64,000 nucleotides of DNA, taken from assembly GCA_965660815.1 (NCBI GenBank), contig CBFIBG010000097.1:51547-115546 (forward strand). The letters are read 5' to 3'. Positions 1-8,449 of the stretch are shown here, in pieces. This DNA comes from Glaciecola sp965660815 (GTDB lineage: Bacteria > Pseudomonadota > Gammaproteobacteria > Enterobacterales > Alteromonadaceae). Position 1 is the stretch's first letter; the number at the start of each line of letters is the position of its first letter. A model generated the notes under the pieces. The model made no database searches. It saw only the letters and a list, made by a program, of their open reading frames with translations, and was not told the DNA's origin. A program made the translations under genes and the position numbers.

Positions 1-1555
1 TATCCAGTGCTGATGTCGCTTCATCTAACAGTAAGATAGGCGCATCGGTTAAAATAGCGCGCGCAATGGCTATGCGTTGTCGCTGCCCCCCTGACAACAT
101 CAGCCCATTTTCGCCTACCAAGGTATCAAATCCTTCATTGAGTTGTTCCACAAAATCGGTAACGTGAGCCATATCCGCCGCGTACTTTATCTGCTCTGGC
201 GTGACTTCGTCTTGCTTGCCATATGCAATGTTATTGGCAATGGTATCGTTAAACAGCACAACCTGTTGTGACACAAGTGCAAACTGTTTGCGAAGACTTC
301 TAAGGGTGCATTGGTTGATATCATGACCATCTATGCTAATTAAGCCGCTGTCAATTGTGTAAAATCGCGTTAATAAGTTTGAAAGCGTCGATTTTCCGCT
401 ACCAGAGCGTCCAACCAATGCAACCGTTTGGCCCGGCTCTACTTTAAATGAAACGTCGTTGATAGCGGGCGTACTTTTAGTGGGATAAGTAAAGTAGACA
501 TTCTTAAGCTCTAATTGTCCTTTAACTTTATCGAGTTGAAGTTCACCATCATCCGCTTCGTTTTCATTGTCTAACAAGTGAAATACACTGGCGCAAGCCG
601 CCATGCCTTTTTGGAACTCAGTATTAATAGTGGTTAATTGTTTAAGTGGTTTTAACAGCATCACCATACATACAATTACATTGATAAAAATACCGGCTGT
701 TAACTCTTCGATCATGGTTGGCAAACTAGCCGCAAAAAGCACAAATGCAAGCGCAACTGACGCTATAATTTGAATCGTTGAGACACTCAGTATTTGAGAG
801 GTAACGAGTTTCATATTTTGAAGGCGATTCTGATTATTTCTTTTAGCGAAACTTTGCGACTCTAGTTCTTGGCCATCGTGCATAAGAACTACTTTATGCC
901 CTTTCACCGCTTGTTCAACGCTAGTGGTTAACGAGCCCATAGCCGCTTGAATCGCATGGCTTACCTTTCGAAACCGTTTGCTTACCACTGTCACAATAAC
1001 TGCAACTAATGGGCCTATCAGAATGAATATAAGGGATAGTTTCCAAGAGTAGTAAAACATGACAATTAATAGACCAATTACAAATACCCCGTCGCGCACC
1101 AGAGTTAATAAAGCTTTTCCAGCCGCGCCGCGCACCTGCTCGGTATCGTAAATAACCTTTGAGATTAAACTGCCTGAAGAATGATGATCGTGGAACTCAA
1201 TTGGCAAGTGAATGAACTTATCGAACAGTTCTTGCCTCATTTTCATGACCACCTTAGTCCCGATATACTGCAAGGTATAGGTTCCCATGAAATTGAAAAT
1301 ACCGCGCAACACAAATAAGGGGACAATGAACATAGCCGCGGTTCGCAAGTAATCATAATCGCCTGCGTTTAAACTTTGGTCAATAAGAGGACGAACCTGA
1401 GAAAACACAAATGTGTCTACCGCTGCATAGCCCACCATCCCGATAACAGACATTAAAAATAAGAGCTTAAAAGGCTTTATATAGCTAAAAAAGCGCCTGA
1501 TCGTTTCTCTCGATGGCGTAGGTTTCAAAGCAGTGGTTTTAACAGGTGAAGGCAT
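1..1555 (-). CDS. msbA: Lipid A export ABC transporter MsbA (3' end cut by window edge)
   Basis: MsbA is an inner-membrane half-transporter that flips lipid A-core from the cytoplasmic to the periplasmic leaflet using ATP. The frame begins at an ATG at 1555 (MPSPVKTTALKP) and reads through a six-helix transmembrane domain into a nucleotide-binding domain. There I can read a Walker A (GRSGSGKST), the ABC signature LSGGQRQR and a Walker B ILLLDEATSALD just before the window ends. Only the last stretch of the ATPase domain, with the H-loop, is missing. The upstream neighbour on the same strand is comEC; comEC-msbA-lpxK is the common gammaproteobacterial order, so lpxK is expected beyond the left edge. 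Family assignment is firm. The specific MsbA call rests on this context plus the domain layout. Confidence 0.93.
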   Translation of the reverse strand, partial: MPSPVKTTALKPTPSRETIRRFFSYIKPFKLLFLMSVIGMVGYAAVDTFVFSQVRPLIDQSLNAGDYDYLRTAAMFIVPLFVLRGIFNFMGTYTLQYIGTKVVMKMRQELFDKFIHLPIEFHDHHSSGSLISKVIYDTEQVRGAAGKALLTLVRDGVFVIGLLIVMFYYSWKLSLIFILIGPLVAVIVTVVSKRFRKVSHAIQAAMGSLTTSVEQAVKGHKVVLMHDGQELESQSFAKRNNQNRLQNMKLVTSQILSVSTIQIIASVALAFVLFAASLPTMIEELTAGIFINVIVCMVMLLKPLKQLTTINTEFQKGMAACASVFHLLDNENEADDGELQLDKVKGQLELKNVYFTYPTKSTPAINDVSFKVEPGQTVALVGRSGSGKSTLSNLLTRFYTIDSGLISIDGHDINQCTLRSLRKQFALVSQQVVLFNDTIANNIAYGKQDEVTPEQIKYAADMAHVTDFVEQLNEGFDTLVGENGLMLSGGQRQRIAIARAILTDAPILLLDEATSALD

Positions 1556-1675
1556 GCATCTCTTTTAATTTCTTTAACCATTTTATTAGTTTACTTATTT
1601 TACATGTGGTTGGCTAACATAATATCGCTAAGCGCTGTTGCCAACCTAGCTTTTATAGTAGGTCGTGGCGTCAAA

Positions 1676-4105
1676 CTACAAGGCGCTATTGAGTGTGTTG
1701 TACCATTTAGGATCAATATCTTGTCGGTAAGTTTTTACTTGAATGGACGGAACATTGCCACTTGTAAACGTAAATATTAATTGTCCATTATCGCCAGTAT
1801 GGAAGGTTTTAATTCCTCGTTCATTATATCGCTTGAGCACTTCTTCATTAGGGAAGCCCCACCTATTTCTATATCCTGCACTAAAAATCACGTACAAGGG
1901 GTTTACCTCGTCAATGAATGCGGCACTTGAAGAGGACTTACTTCCATGGTGAGGCGCTAACATTACATCCGCTTTTAGAGCAAAGGTGCCTTTGTAATGA
2001 GCCATCAACGCTTTCTCGGCTTTTTGCTCGATGTCACCTGTCATTAATACTGAGTGATGCTCAGAGGATACTTTAACCACGCAACTATTGTTGTTGTGTT
2101 TCAAGCTAGAGGGTTCCAACGGCCACAATATTTCAATATTTAACTCATTTAGTTGCATGAAACCGTTATCTTTTTCTCGCATTGAAACAAAACTACTTCT
2201 ATTGCAAAAATTGGCTGGGTCGTATACTTCGGTTACGTCCATTGCTTGCTTTATATCGCCTATACCACCACTATGGTCATTGTCATAATGCGAAATAAGA
2301 ACATACTCTAGCGACGTAATATTATAGTGATTAAAATATGGAATGAGTACATTTTGAGCCATGCTAAAACTGTCATTCCCCCTTCCTGTATCGTATAAAG
2401 CGACTCGATTGTCACTTTGGATAATATGGGCACTGCCCTGTCCAACATCAAAAGCAATGAATCTCCATGTTTGAGGTTCGGTTAGAGGCTTGTCACTTTG
2501 TGTATATGCATAGAGCATAAAAACACATCCTGCACCCGTTATGATAAATCGCTTGTATATGATGGGAGGCAATAAAATCACAAGCACAAAAAAATAAAAA
2601 AATGGTGTACTTACCCAATCAATTAGATGGCTAGTAAAACTGTTGCTTGTCGTGTTCGGGAAAAATTCGTCAAACATGCGCTCTATGTAAAACTCGGTAG
2701 TATGATGAACTAAACGAAGTAAACTCAGTGTGTATTCAAACGCCACATCTAACACCCAATATAAGTTTGTAACAGGAATAGAAAATACACTAAAAACAGT
2801 GCCTAAAAGACATAGAGGCAGCAATAAAAAAGTGGTAATGGGTATCATCAATGCGTTCGATAGCAATGCACTAAACGGAAGTGTCTTAAAAAAAATGAGA
2901 ATAAGCGGAAGAGTTAACAAGCTTAGAAATGACTGCAATTTGAGTGCATAACAAATTTTATCTTTCAACAAAGCCTTACGTGTGAGTGGATATCTCCAAA
3001 CAAAAAATATGATTAAACAGACCGCTGTCATACTAAACCAAAAGCTTAGGCTCAATATGGATAATGGAAATACCATGCCGATAATACTCAACATAGTCAG
3101 AATTATGTTTGTCTTAGACCAATTTTTGCCGAATAATGCCAACAATACTAGTAGACAAAGTGTAAGCCAGGCCCTGATTACCGGTATCTGGTATCCAGCA
3201 AAGTTGGAATATAATAGACAGGCTAATAACGACACCAATAATAAACATTTTTTAAAACTCTTTGTGATCATGAAAGGAGCATTCACCCAAGCACAGAAAA
3301 AGTTTACCCCTTTCAACGTAAGGGTCACAAAAAGTAAGCAGCCGGCAAACACAGTGGCCAAATGCATTCCTGAAATCGCGAACAAATGCGCTGTACCTGT
3401 ATCCTGCAGCAACTTCCAATCTTGATCAGTTAAAAATCTCCTATCACCATAACTAAGCGCATGGATAAATCGCCCATGCTCTATGTTCAATGACTCTAAT
3501 TGGTTCACCAAGAATTGGCGATGGGTGGGACGATTCGACAGTAATGCATTTGAGGGACTCTTTTTCACATATCCTGTCGCATTTATTCCTTGGCTAACCA
3601 ACCATTTCTGATAATTAAAACCGCCTTCGTTAGCTAACCCCGCCGCCGGTTTTAATTTCGCCAAAAGTTGAACGCTGTCTCCTTGCGACAAACTAAGAGA
3701 GGATTCATACCAAGATAGCCGCACCTTCGGCCTTAAAAAAAGCGGATAATAAGAAAATGAATTATTCCCTAGCTTGGATAGTCTTAAATTAAGTTTAACT
3801 GGCTTTCTGTGCGCAATGTTTGTAGCGTTAAACTTTTGCAGATTAAGAACATCTCCTTGTATTAGAATATTTTGACTAAAATAGCGGTTTTCAGCCATTG
3901 TACTGATATGATAATGCCCAACGCTACTAAACCAGATAAAACCTAATAATACCCCGACGATTTTGGCCGATACTCTGAAATAATATGCTAAGATTAATAC
4001 TAATGAGGCACAAGCAATGAGTGAAATGTTTGGCAAACTAGGCCATAATGGAAAACTGAAGAAAATGCTTACAAAACCAGCTAGGGTTTTATCAAAACGT
4101 GTCAT
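1676..4105 (-). CDS. comEC: ComEC/Rec2 family DNA-uptake channel protein
   Basis: This 809-residue protein is a ComEC/Rec2 homologue, the inner-membrane channel that carries single-stranded DNA into the cytoplasm during natural transformation. Domains in order: N-terminal membrane segments and a DUF4131-type soluble OB-like region (about residues 1-200), the multi-helix Competence channel domain (about 200-510), and a C-terminal metallo-beta-lactamase-like domain starting near DVGQGSAHIIQ. The metal motif SHYDNDHSGG lies near residue 615 and is followed by TGDIEQ and APHHGS, so the nuclease-like site looks intact. The length is normal for the family. It sits directly upstream of msbA, as in many gammaproteobacteria. 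No other competence gene is in the window, so transformability is unproven. Confidence 0.93.
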   Translation of the reverse strand: MTRFDKTLAGFVSIFFSFPLWPSLPNISLIACASLVLILAYYFRVSAKIVGVLLGFIWFSSVGHYHISTMAENRYFSQNILIQGDVLNLQKFNATNIAHRKPVKLNLRLSKLGNNSFSYYPLFLRPKVRLSWYESSLSLSQGDSVQLLAKLKPAAGLANEGGFNYQKWLVSQGINATGYVKKSPSNALLSNRPTHRQFLVNQLESLNIEHGRFIHALSYGDRRFLTDQDWKLLQDTGTAHLFAISGMHLATVFAGCLLFVTLTLKGVNFFCAWVNAPFMITKSFKKCLLLVSLLACLLYSNFAGYQIPVIRAWLTLCLLVLLALFGKNWSKTNIILTMLSIIGMVFPLSILSLSFWFSMTAVCLIIFFVWRYPLTRKALLKDKICYALKLQSFLSLLTLPLILIFFKTLPFSALLSNALMIPITTFLLLPLCLLGTVFSVFSIPVTNLYWVLDVAFEYTLSLLRLVHHTTEFYIERMFDEFFPNTTSNSFTSHLIDWVSTPFFYFFVLVILLPPIIYKRFIITGAGCVFMLYAYTQSDKPLTEPQTWRFIAFDVGQGSAHIIQSDNRVALYDTGRGNDSFSMAQNVLIPYFNHYNITSLEYVLISHYDNDHSGGIGDIKQAMDVTEVYDPANFCNRSSFVSMREKDNGFMQLNELNIEILWPLEPSSLKHNNNSCVVKVSSEHHSVLMTGDIEQKAEKALMAHYKGTFALKADVMLAPHHGSKSSSSAAFIDEVNPLYVIFSAGYRNRWGFPNEEVLKRYNERGIKTFHTGDNGQLIFTFTSGNVPSIQVKTYRQDIDPKWYNTLNSAL

Positions 4106-4134
4106 TTTGTCTCAAATAAAATGTAGTATTTTAT

Positions 4135-4659
4135 ATGCCTAAAAAATTTATCAGTCGTTTCTTGCCCGATCCAAAAGCGATCAAAGAGAGTAACTCTCTA
4201 AAGCTTTTCGGCGAGTTATTGCATGATCCAAATTTATGGCATTTAAATAGACGCTCGGCGAAAGGTGCGTTCGGAATTGGCTTATTTTTTGCGTTTTGGC
4301 CAGTCCCTTTTCAAATGTTCTTATCAGCAGGTTTAGCCATTCCTTTGCGTGTTAATCTTCCATTGTCCGTCGCGACAGTGTGGATCACCAATCCTCTCAC
4401 TATGGCTCCAATATTTTATACTGCTTATTTGGTTGGCACTACTGTACTTGGGACCGAAAAGGGAGACTTCCACTTTGAATTGAGTTGGTCGTGGTTAGCA
4501 GATTCCGTGACCACAGTAGGTCCCGCATTCATTGTAGGATGCGCTATTTGCTCGGTGGTGGCTGGTCTTATTGGTTATTTTGGTCTTGACTGGATTTGGC
4601 GCCGCTCAGTCGCCAGAGCTTGGCAGGCACGTCAAGGCGAAAAGCCTTCAATCAAATAG
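4135..4659 (+). CDS. DUF2062 domain membrane protein
   Basis: A 174-residue protein of the DUF2062 family, whose molecular function is not established. A basic N-terminus (MPKKFISRFLPDPKAIKES) is followed by the family's typical start near HLNRRSAKGAFGIGLFFAFWPVPFQM. Three or so hydrophobic stretches follow, including a proline- and glycine-rich one containing WITNPLTMAPIFY. It ends with a basic, tryptophan-containing tail, so it is probably an inner-membrane protein with a cytoplasmic N-terminus. It is divergent from comEC with only 29 bases between the two start codons, and no clear Shine-Dalgarno sequence precedes its ATG. It ends 49 bases before the stop of convergent ligA. Linkage of this family to comEC/msbA occurs in related genomes, but no functional connection is known. 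Confidence 0.8.
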   Translation: MPKKFISRFLPDPKAIKESNSLKLFGELLHDPNLWHLNRRSAKGAFGIGLFFAFWPVPFQMFLSAGLAIPLRVNLPLSVATVWITNPLTMAPIFYTAYLVGTTVLGTEKGDFHFELSWSWLADSVTTVGPAFIVGCAICSVVAGLIGYFGLDWIWRRSVARAWQARQGEKPSIK

Positions 4660-4708
4660 CATCAAAGGCGTTAACGTTAGCTTTTACAATATATTAAAGC
4701 ACTTATAA

Positions 4709-6751
4709 TTAAGTATTTTGTTCAAGAAACGCCAGCAACTTAGCCTCATCCCAAATTTCGATCCCTAAACTTTGAGCTTTCGTCAATTTAGAACCCGCTT
4801 TTTCGCCCGCCACAAGGATATTGGTTTTAGCGGAGATGCTACCTGATACTTTTGCGCCTAGTTCTTGCAGTATGCCTTTTGCCTCCGATCTACCCATTTT
4901 TGACAATGTCCCAGTAAGCACAATAGTCTGATCAAGCAAAGGCTGCGCGTCTTGGCTAGGTGGTTCTATTTCAGGCCAGTTAACGCCTCTTTCGATTAGT
5001 CTTTCAACAATGTCCAAGTTCGCTTGCTCATTAAAAAATTCATAGACATGATTGGCCACCACCCCTCCAACATCTTGTACTTCTTGCAAATCTTCAACCG
5101 ACGCTGTTTGCAGGTTTTCTAGAGACAAGAAATGCAAAGCTAAATTTCGAGCCGTAGACTCACCTACTTCCCTAACGCCCAAGGCGTACAAAAATTTTGC
5201 TAATGTGGTCTGCTTGGAATGATCAATCGCTTGTAATAGATTCACGGCTGACTTTTCAGCAAATCTTTCTAAATTAAGCAGTTGAGTAAGCGTGAGCGTA
5301 AAAATATCGGCGGGGTTCTTGATTAATTCAGCATCTACGAGCTGATCAACAATTTTGTCTCCCAAGCCTTCAATATCAAAAGCTTTTCTAGAAGCAAAGT
5401 GCTTGATGGCTTGCTTGCGCTGAGCTTGGCAAACAAGACCGCCTGTGCATCGCATAACTGCTTCATCAAGCACGCGTTCTACATGAGAATTACAAACCGG
5501 ACAATGACTGGGAAAGACGACATCTTTAGCGTCAGATTCACGTTTATCAAGTACAACAGATACGATTTGAGGTATTACATCACCTGCCCTACGTATAATT
5601 ACTGTATCGCCTATTTTGACGCCTAATCTAGCCACTTCGTCTTGGTTATGAAGCGTAGCATTTGACACTGTTACACCGCCAACAAACACCGGTTCTAATC
5701 TAGCGACAGGGGTGATTGCCCCTGTTCGACCTACCTGAAATTCTACATCTCTTAAAACAGTAATCTCTTCTTGAGCAGGAAACTTTTGGGCCAATGCCCA
5801 GCGCGGCGCTTTGGCAACAAATCCCAACCTTTGCTGTAAATTAATGTTATTGACTTTGAACACTACGCCATCAATGTCGTAAGACAGGGCATCGCGCATT
5901 TGACCAATCTTTTTAAAATACTCGATGCACTTTTCAGATGACATCACCACCTCCGTTTCCTTACAAAGGGGTAAGCCCAAATCCGCTAAACAGGCTAAGC
6001 GTTGACTGTGAGTTTCAGCGTTTGAGATTGCCCCACCTTCCAACACACCAACAGAATAGGCGTACATTCTTAGTGGCCTTGAAGCGGTAATTTTCGAATC
6101 TAATTGACGCAAGGAGCCCGCCGCAGCGTTTCTAGGATTAGCGAATACTTTCCCGCCCTGTTTCCTTTGCGCTTCATTTAATTCCTCAAATCCTTGTTTA
6201 GGCATAAAAATTTCGCCTCTTACTTCAAGACGCTCTGGTAAATTGCTGCCTTTTAAGCGCAGAGGAACGTTAGCAATGGTTTTTACGTTTTGAGTAATGT
6301 CTTCGCCTACTAGCCCATCGCCTCGAGTTGCTGCGCGCTGAAACAAGCCATCTATATATAAGATGGATACGGCCAAGCCATCTAACTTTGGCTCACAGGC
6401 AAATTCTAGGCTGTCAGTGGTATTTAAGCGATCTCGCAGGCGCTTCTCAAAAGCAATAAGATCCTGATCTTCAAAGCCATTGTCTAGGGAGAGCATAGGG
6501 ATTTCATGCTCGACTTGGCTAAATTTGGATAAGGCTTCACCACCTACCTTTTGGCTGGGTGAATCGGGTGTTTTTAGCGTGGGGTATTGAGTTTCAATTT
6601 TAATCAAGGTCTGCATTAACCTGTCATACTCAATATCTGGCACGCTGGGATCATCTAGTACATAGTACTGATAGTTGTATTTCTCTAAAGTGAATTTAAT
6701 GTCGTCTAAGGTATTTTTAGCTTGATTTATATCACTATAATCAAAGGTCAT
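4709..6751 (-). CDS. ligA: NAD-dependent DNA ligase LigA
   Basis: LigA seals nicks in duplex DNA during replication and repair, using NAD+ to form an enzyme-AMP intermediate. The 680-residue protein has the full domain order: NAD-binding Ia region, adenylation domain with the catalytic lysine K122 in the KLDG motif, OB fold, a four-cysteine zinc finger (CPVC then CTGGLVC, around residues 415-440), helix-hairpin-helix repeats and a C-terminal BRCT domain from about residue 600. The length matches the family. It is the last gene of the smc-zipA-ligA cluster, 87 bases after zipA, a conserved order in several gammaproteobacterial groups. It converges with the DUF2062 gene, and I see no clear terminator in the short gap. 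Confidence 0.98.
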   Translation of the reverse strand: MTFDYSDINQAKNTLDDIKFTLEKYNYQYYVLDDPSVPDIEYDRLMQTLIKIETQYPTLKTPDSPSQKVGGEALSKFSQVEHEIPMLSLDNGFEDQDLIAFEKRLRDRLNTTDSLEFACEPKLDGLAVSILYIDGLFQRAATRGDGLVGEDITQNVKTIANVPLRLKGSNLPERLEVRGEIFMPKQGFEELNEAQRKQGGKVFANPRNAAAGSLRQLDSKITASRPLRMYAYSVGVLEGGAISNAETHSQRLACLADLGLPLCKETEVVMSSEKCIEYFKKIGQMRDALSYDIDGVVFKVNNINLQQRLGFVAKAPRWALAQKFPAQEEITVLRDVEFQVGRTGAITPVARLEPVFVGGVTVSNATLHNQDEVARLGVKIGDTVIIRRAGDVIPQIVSVVLDKRESDAKDVVFPSHCPVCNSHVERVLDEAVMRCTGGLVCQAQRKQAIKHFASRKAFDIEGLGDKIVDQLVDAELIKNPADIFTLTLTQLLNLERFAEKSAVNLLQAIDHSKQTTLAKFLYALGVREVGESTARNLALHFLSLENLQTASVEDLQEVQDVGGVVANHVYEFFNEQANLDIVERLIERGVNWPEIEPPSQDAQPLLDQTIVLTGTLSKMGRSEAKGILQELGAKVSGSISAKTNILVAGEKAGSKLTKAQSLGIEIWDEAKLLAFLEQNT

Positions 6752-6838
6752 GCTAATCCTGTTATTGTGCTTTTTGTTCTATAGCTCTGTTTTGATATTA
6801 CGAACCTGAGCAGTTCAATTAATAAGGAGCAAAATTGG

Positions 6839-8422
6839 TTAATTCGTTTTGCGCTTACGCTCAAAATCTCGAATGCGCTCTACATACTGTTGCAAACTTT
6901 GTTTGCTCAAACCCACTTTATTGCCATCTAATATTCGACAACCAAACTCATCAGATATTTTGCGGGCAGCATTGTGCATCATATTGAAGACTTGCTGAGC
7001 GTCTCCTTCAATGGGAAGCATCATAAATAGCGAAACGCCATAAGTTTTAAACGTTTCCATATTATCAATGTCAAAAACACCAGGTTTAAACATATTTGTT
7101 AAGCTAAATAATATGGGGCCTTTGCCATTTGTATTCACATGCCTATGGAAAATATCGTGCTCACCAAATTTGAACCCAAGGGTAAGTAATAAAGGCAACA
7201 GTGCTGCTCCCTCTATCGGATTATCGTCAGGCGCTCTAACATTGAGAACCAGAACATCTGTTTCTTCAACTGGTTTATGAGTTGCATTTTGAGCAGCATC
7301 TTTGGTTTGAGGCTTAGGTTCTGATTGAGCAGTGCTCTTAGTCGAATCAGCAGAGTCATCAAAGTCAATGCGCATTTGATCTTCGGAATCTTTTGATTTT
7401 AAAACAGGTTCCTTTCGAATTTTTTCTGCAACGGTTTTTTTATTTCTACGCACAAAGCGTTTGGCTTGCTCTGTGAAACTGAACTGCTTCTCTGGCTTTT
7501 TTTGTGTCTCAGCTGTATTGCTTGATGCGGCTTTGCTTTTTGCTGATTTTGCAGAGCTTGGACCATCTTGAATATTCAATGTAAAGTCAGGATCGTTTGC
7601 AATGTCTGGAATATCATCAATGCTAGTTTTAGCAGAAACCCTGTCATCGCTGTCTTTTACAGTAGGTTGCTCGGCATCGTTATTATCATTCGGTTTGGCC
7701 GATTTTTTTAGCAAAAAGTTGGGAGGGTTAGAAGAAGCAGCAAGATTTTCTTCGTCGCTGTCTTTGCCATAAATTGGTTTATTAAATTCAGGTTTGGGCT
7801 GAGTAACTACGTTGCTGTATACAGGTTTGTCCGCAGTGTCATCTTGGTATTGCTCAGTGTCTGTAATGTTAAACCCAGTGGCGTGGGTTTCTGAGGGTTT
7901 TGCTTGAAAGGCACTGGTGTTTTTATCCAGTGCGACCACGTTTTCACCATAAACGCTAGATTCTAGACCTTTACCAATATCCTCAAATTGCTCGGGATGC
8001 TGATTTTCTGTAGCGGCTTCAACGGCTGTGTTTGACTCTGCTTGAGGATCCGCATGATCTTTTTCGCCGGCAAGCTTGGAGCCTTCACTTGGAGGCTCAT
8101 TAATGATTTCATGCTCAGTACTACCACCATTCGTCTCAAATGTTTGATTTGGTGTATCTACTTTGGGATCTGTCAGTTCCGGCGACTGTTTGGAAGTGGG
8201 ATTAATCACCACCCTTGCTTTACCAACGCCAACATCGTCGTACATGGGAGCATCGTCTATTTCATCTTGGTGATCAAAACTTGGATCCCAATCCTTAGAT
8301 TCGTATCTAGATTGTTTAGATTGTTTGCTCGACTTTCTAATTTTCCATAAGCCATGCAAAAGTACGGCTGGTATGGCGATCAAACCCAAGATAAAAAGAG
8401 TGAGTTGTAAATCTTCTTGCAT
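6839..8422 (-). CDS. zipA: Cell division protein ZipA with an unusually long linker
   Basis: ZipA anchors FtsZ protofilaments to the inner membrane and recruits later divisome proteins. The start (MQEDLQLTLFILGLIAIPAV) is a single N-out membrane anchor followed by a basic patch (RKSSKQSKQ), as in E. coli ZipA. Residues of about 40-385 form a low-complexity, acidic and lysine-rich linker. The C-terminal roughly 140 residues (from about VLVLNVRAPDDNPIEG to ERIRDFERK) are the FtsZ-tail-binding ZipA_C domain. At 527 residues it is far longer than the E. coli protein (about 330), the difference being the linker. The ATG at 8422 is 27 bases after the smc stop, so the two genes are probably co-transcribed. 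Confidence 0.95.
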   Translation of the reverse strand: MQEDLQLTLFILGLIAIPAVLLHGLWKIRKSSKQSKQSRYESKDWDPSFDHQDEIDDAPMYDDVGVGKARVVINPTSKQSPELTDPKVDTPNQTFETNGGSTEHEIINEPPSEGSKLAGEKDHADPQAESNTAVEAATENQHPEQFEDIGKGLESSVYGENVVALDKNTSAFQAKPSETHATGFNITDTEQYQDDTADKPVYSNVVTQPKPEFNKPIYGKDSDEENLAASSNPPNFLLKKSAKPNDNNDAEQPTVKDSDDRVSAKTSIDDIPDIANDPDFTLNIQDGPSSAKSAKSKAASSNTAETQKKPEKQFSFTEQAKRFVRRNKKTVAEKIRKEPVLKSKDSEDQMRIDFDDSADSTKSTAQSEPKPQTKDAAQNATHKPVEETDVLVLNVRAPDDNPIEGAALLPLLLTLGFKFGEHDIFHRHVNTNGKGPILFSLTNMFKPGVFDIDNMETFKTYGVSLFMMLPIEGDAQQVFNMMHNAARKISDEFGCRILDGNKVGLSKQSLQQYVERIRDFERKRKTN

Positions 8423-8449
8423 TATTGACCTTTTGGTTTGTTATCTTTT

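Noticed and set aside
2982..3425. A 147-codon plus-strand frame inside comEC
   Set aside because: It is antisense to a well-conserved membrane domain and has no ribosome site or recognisable product. It is a shadow of comEC.
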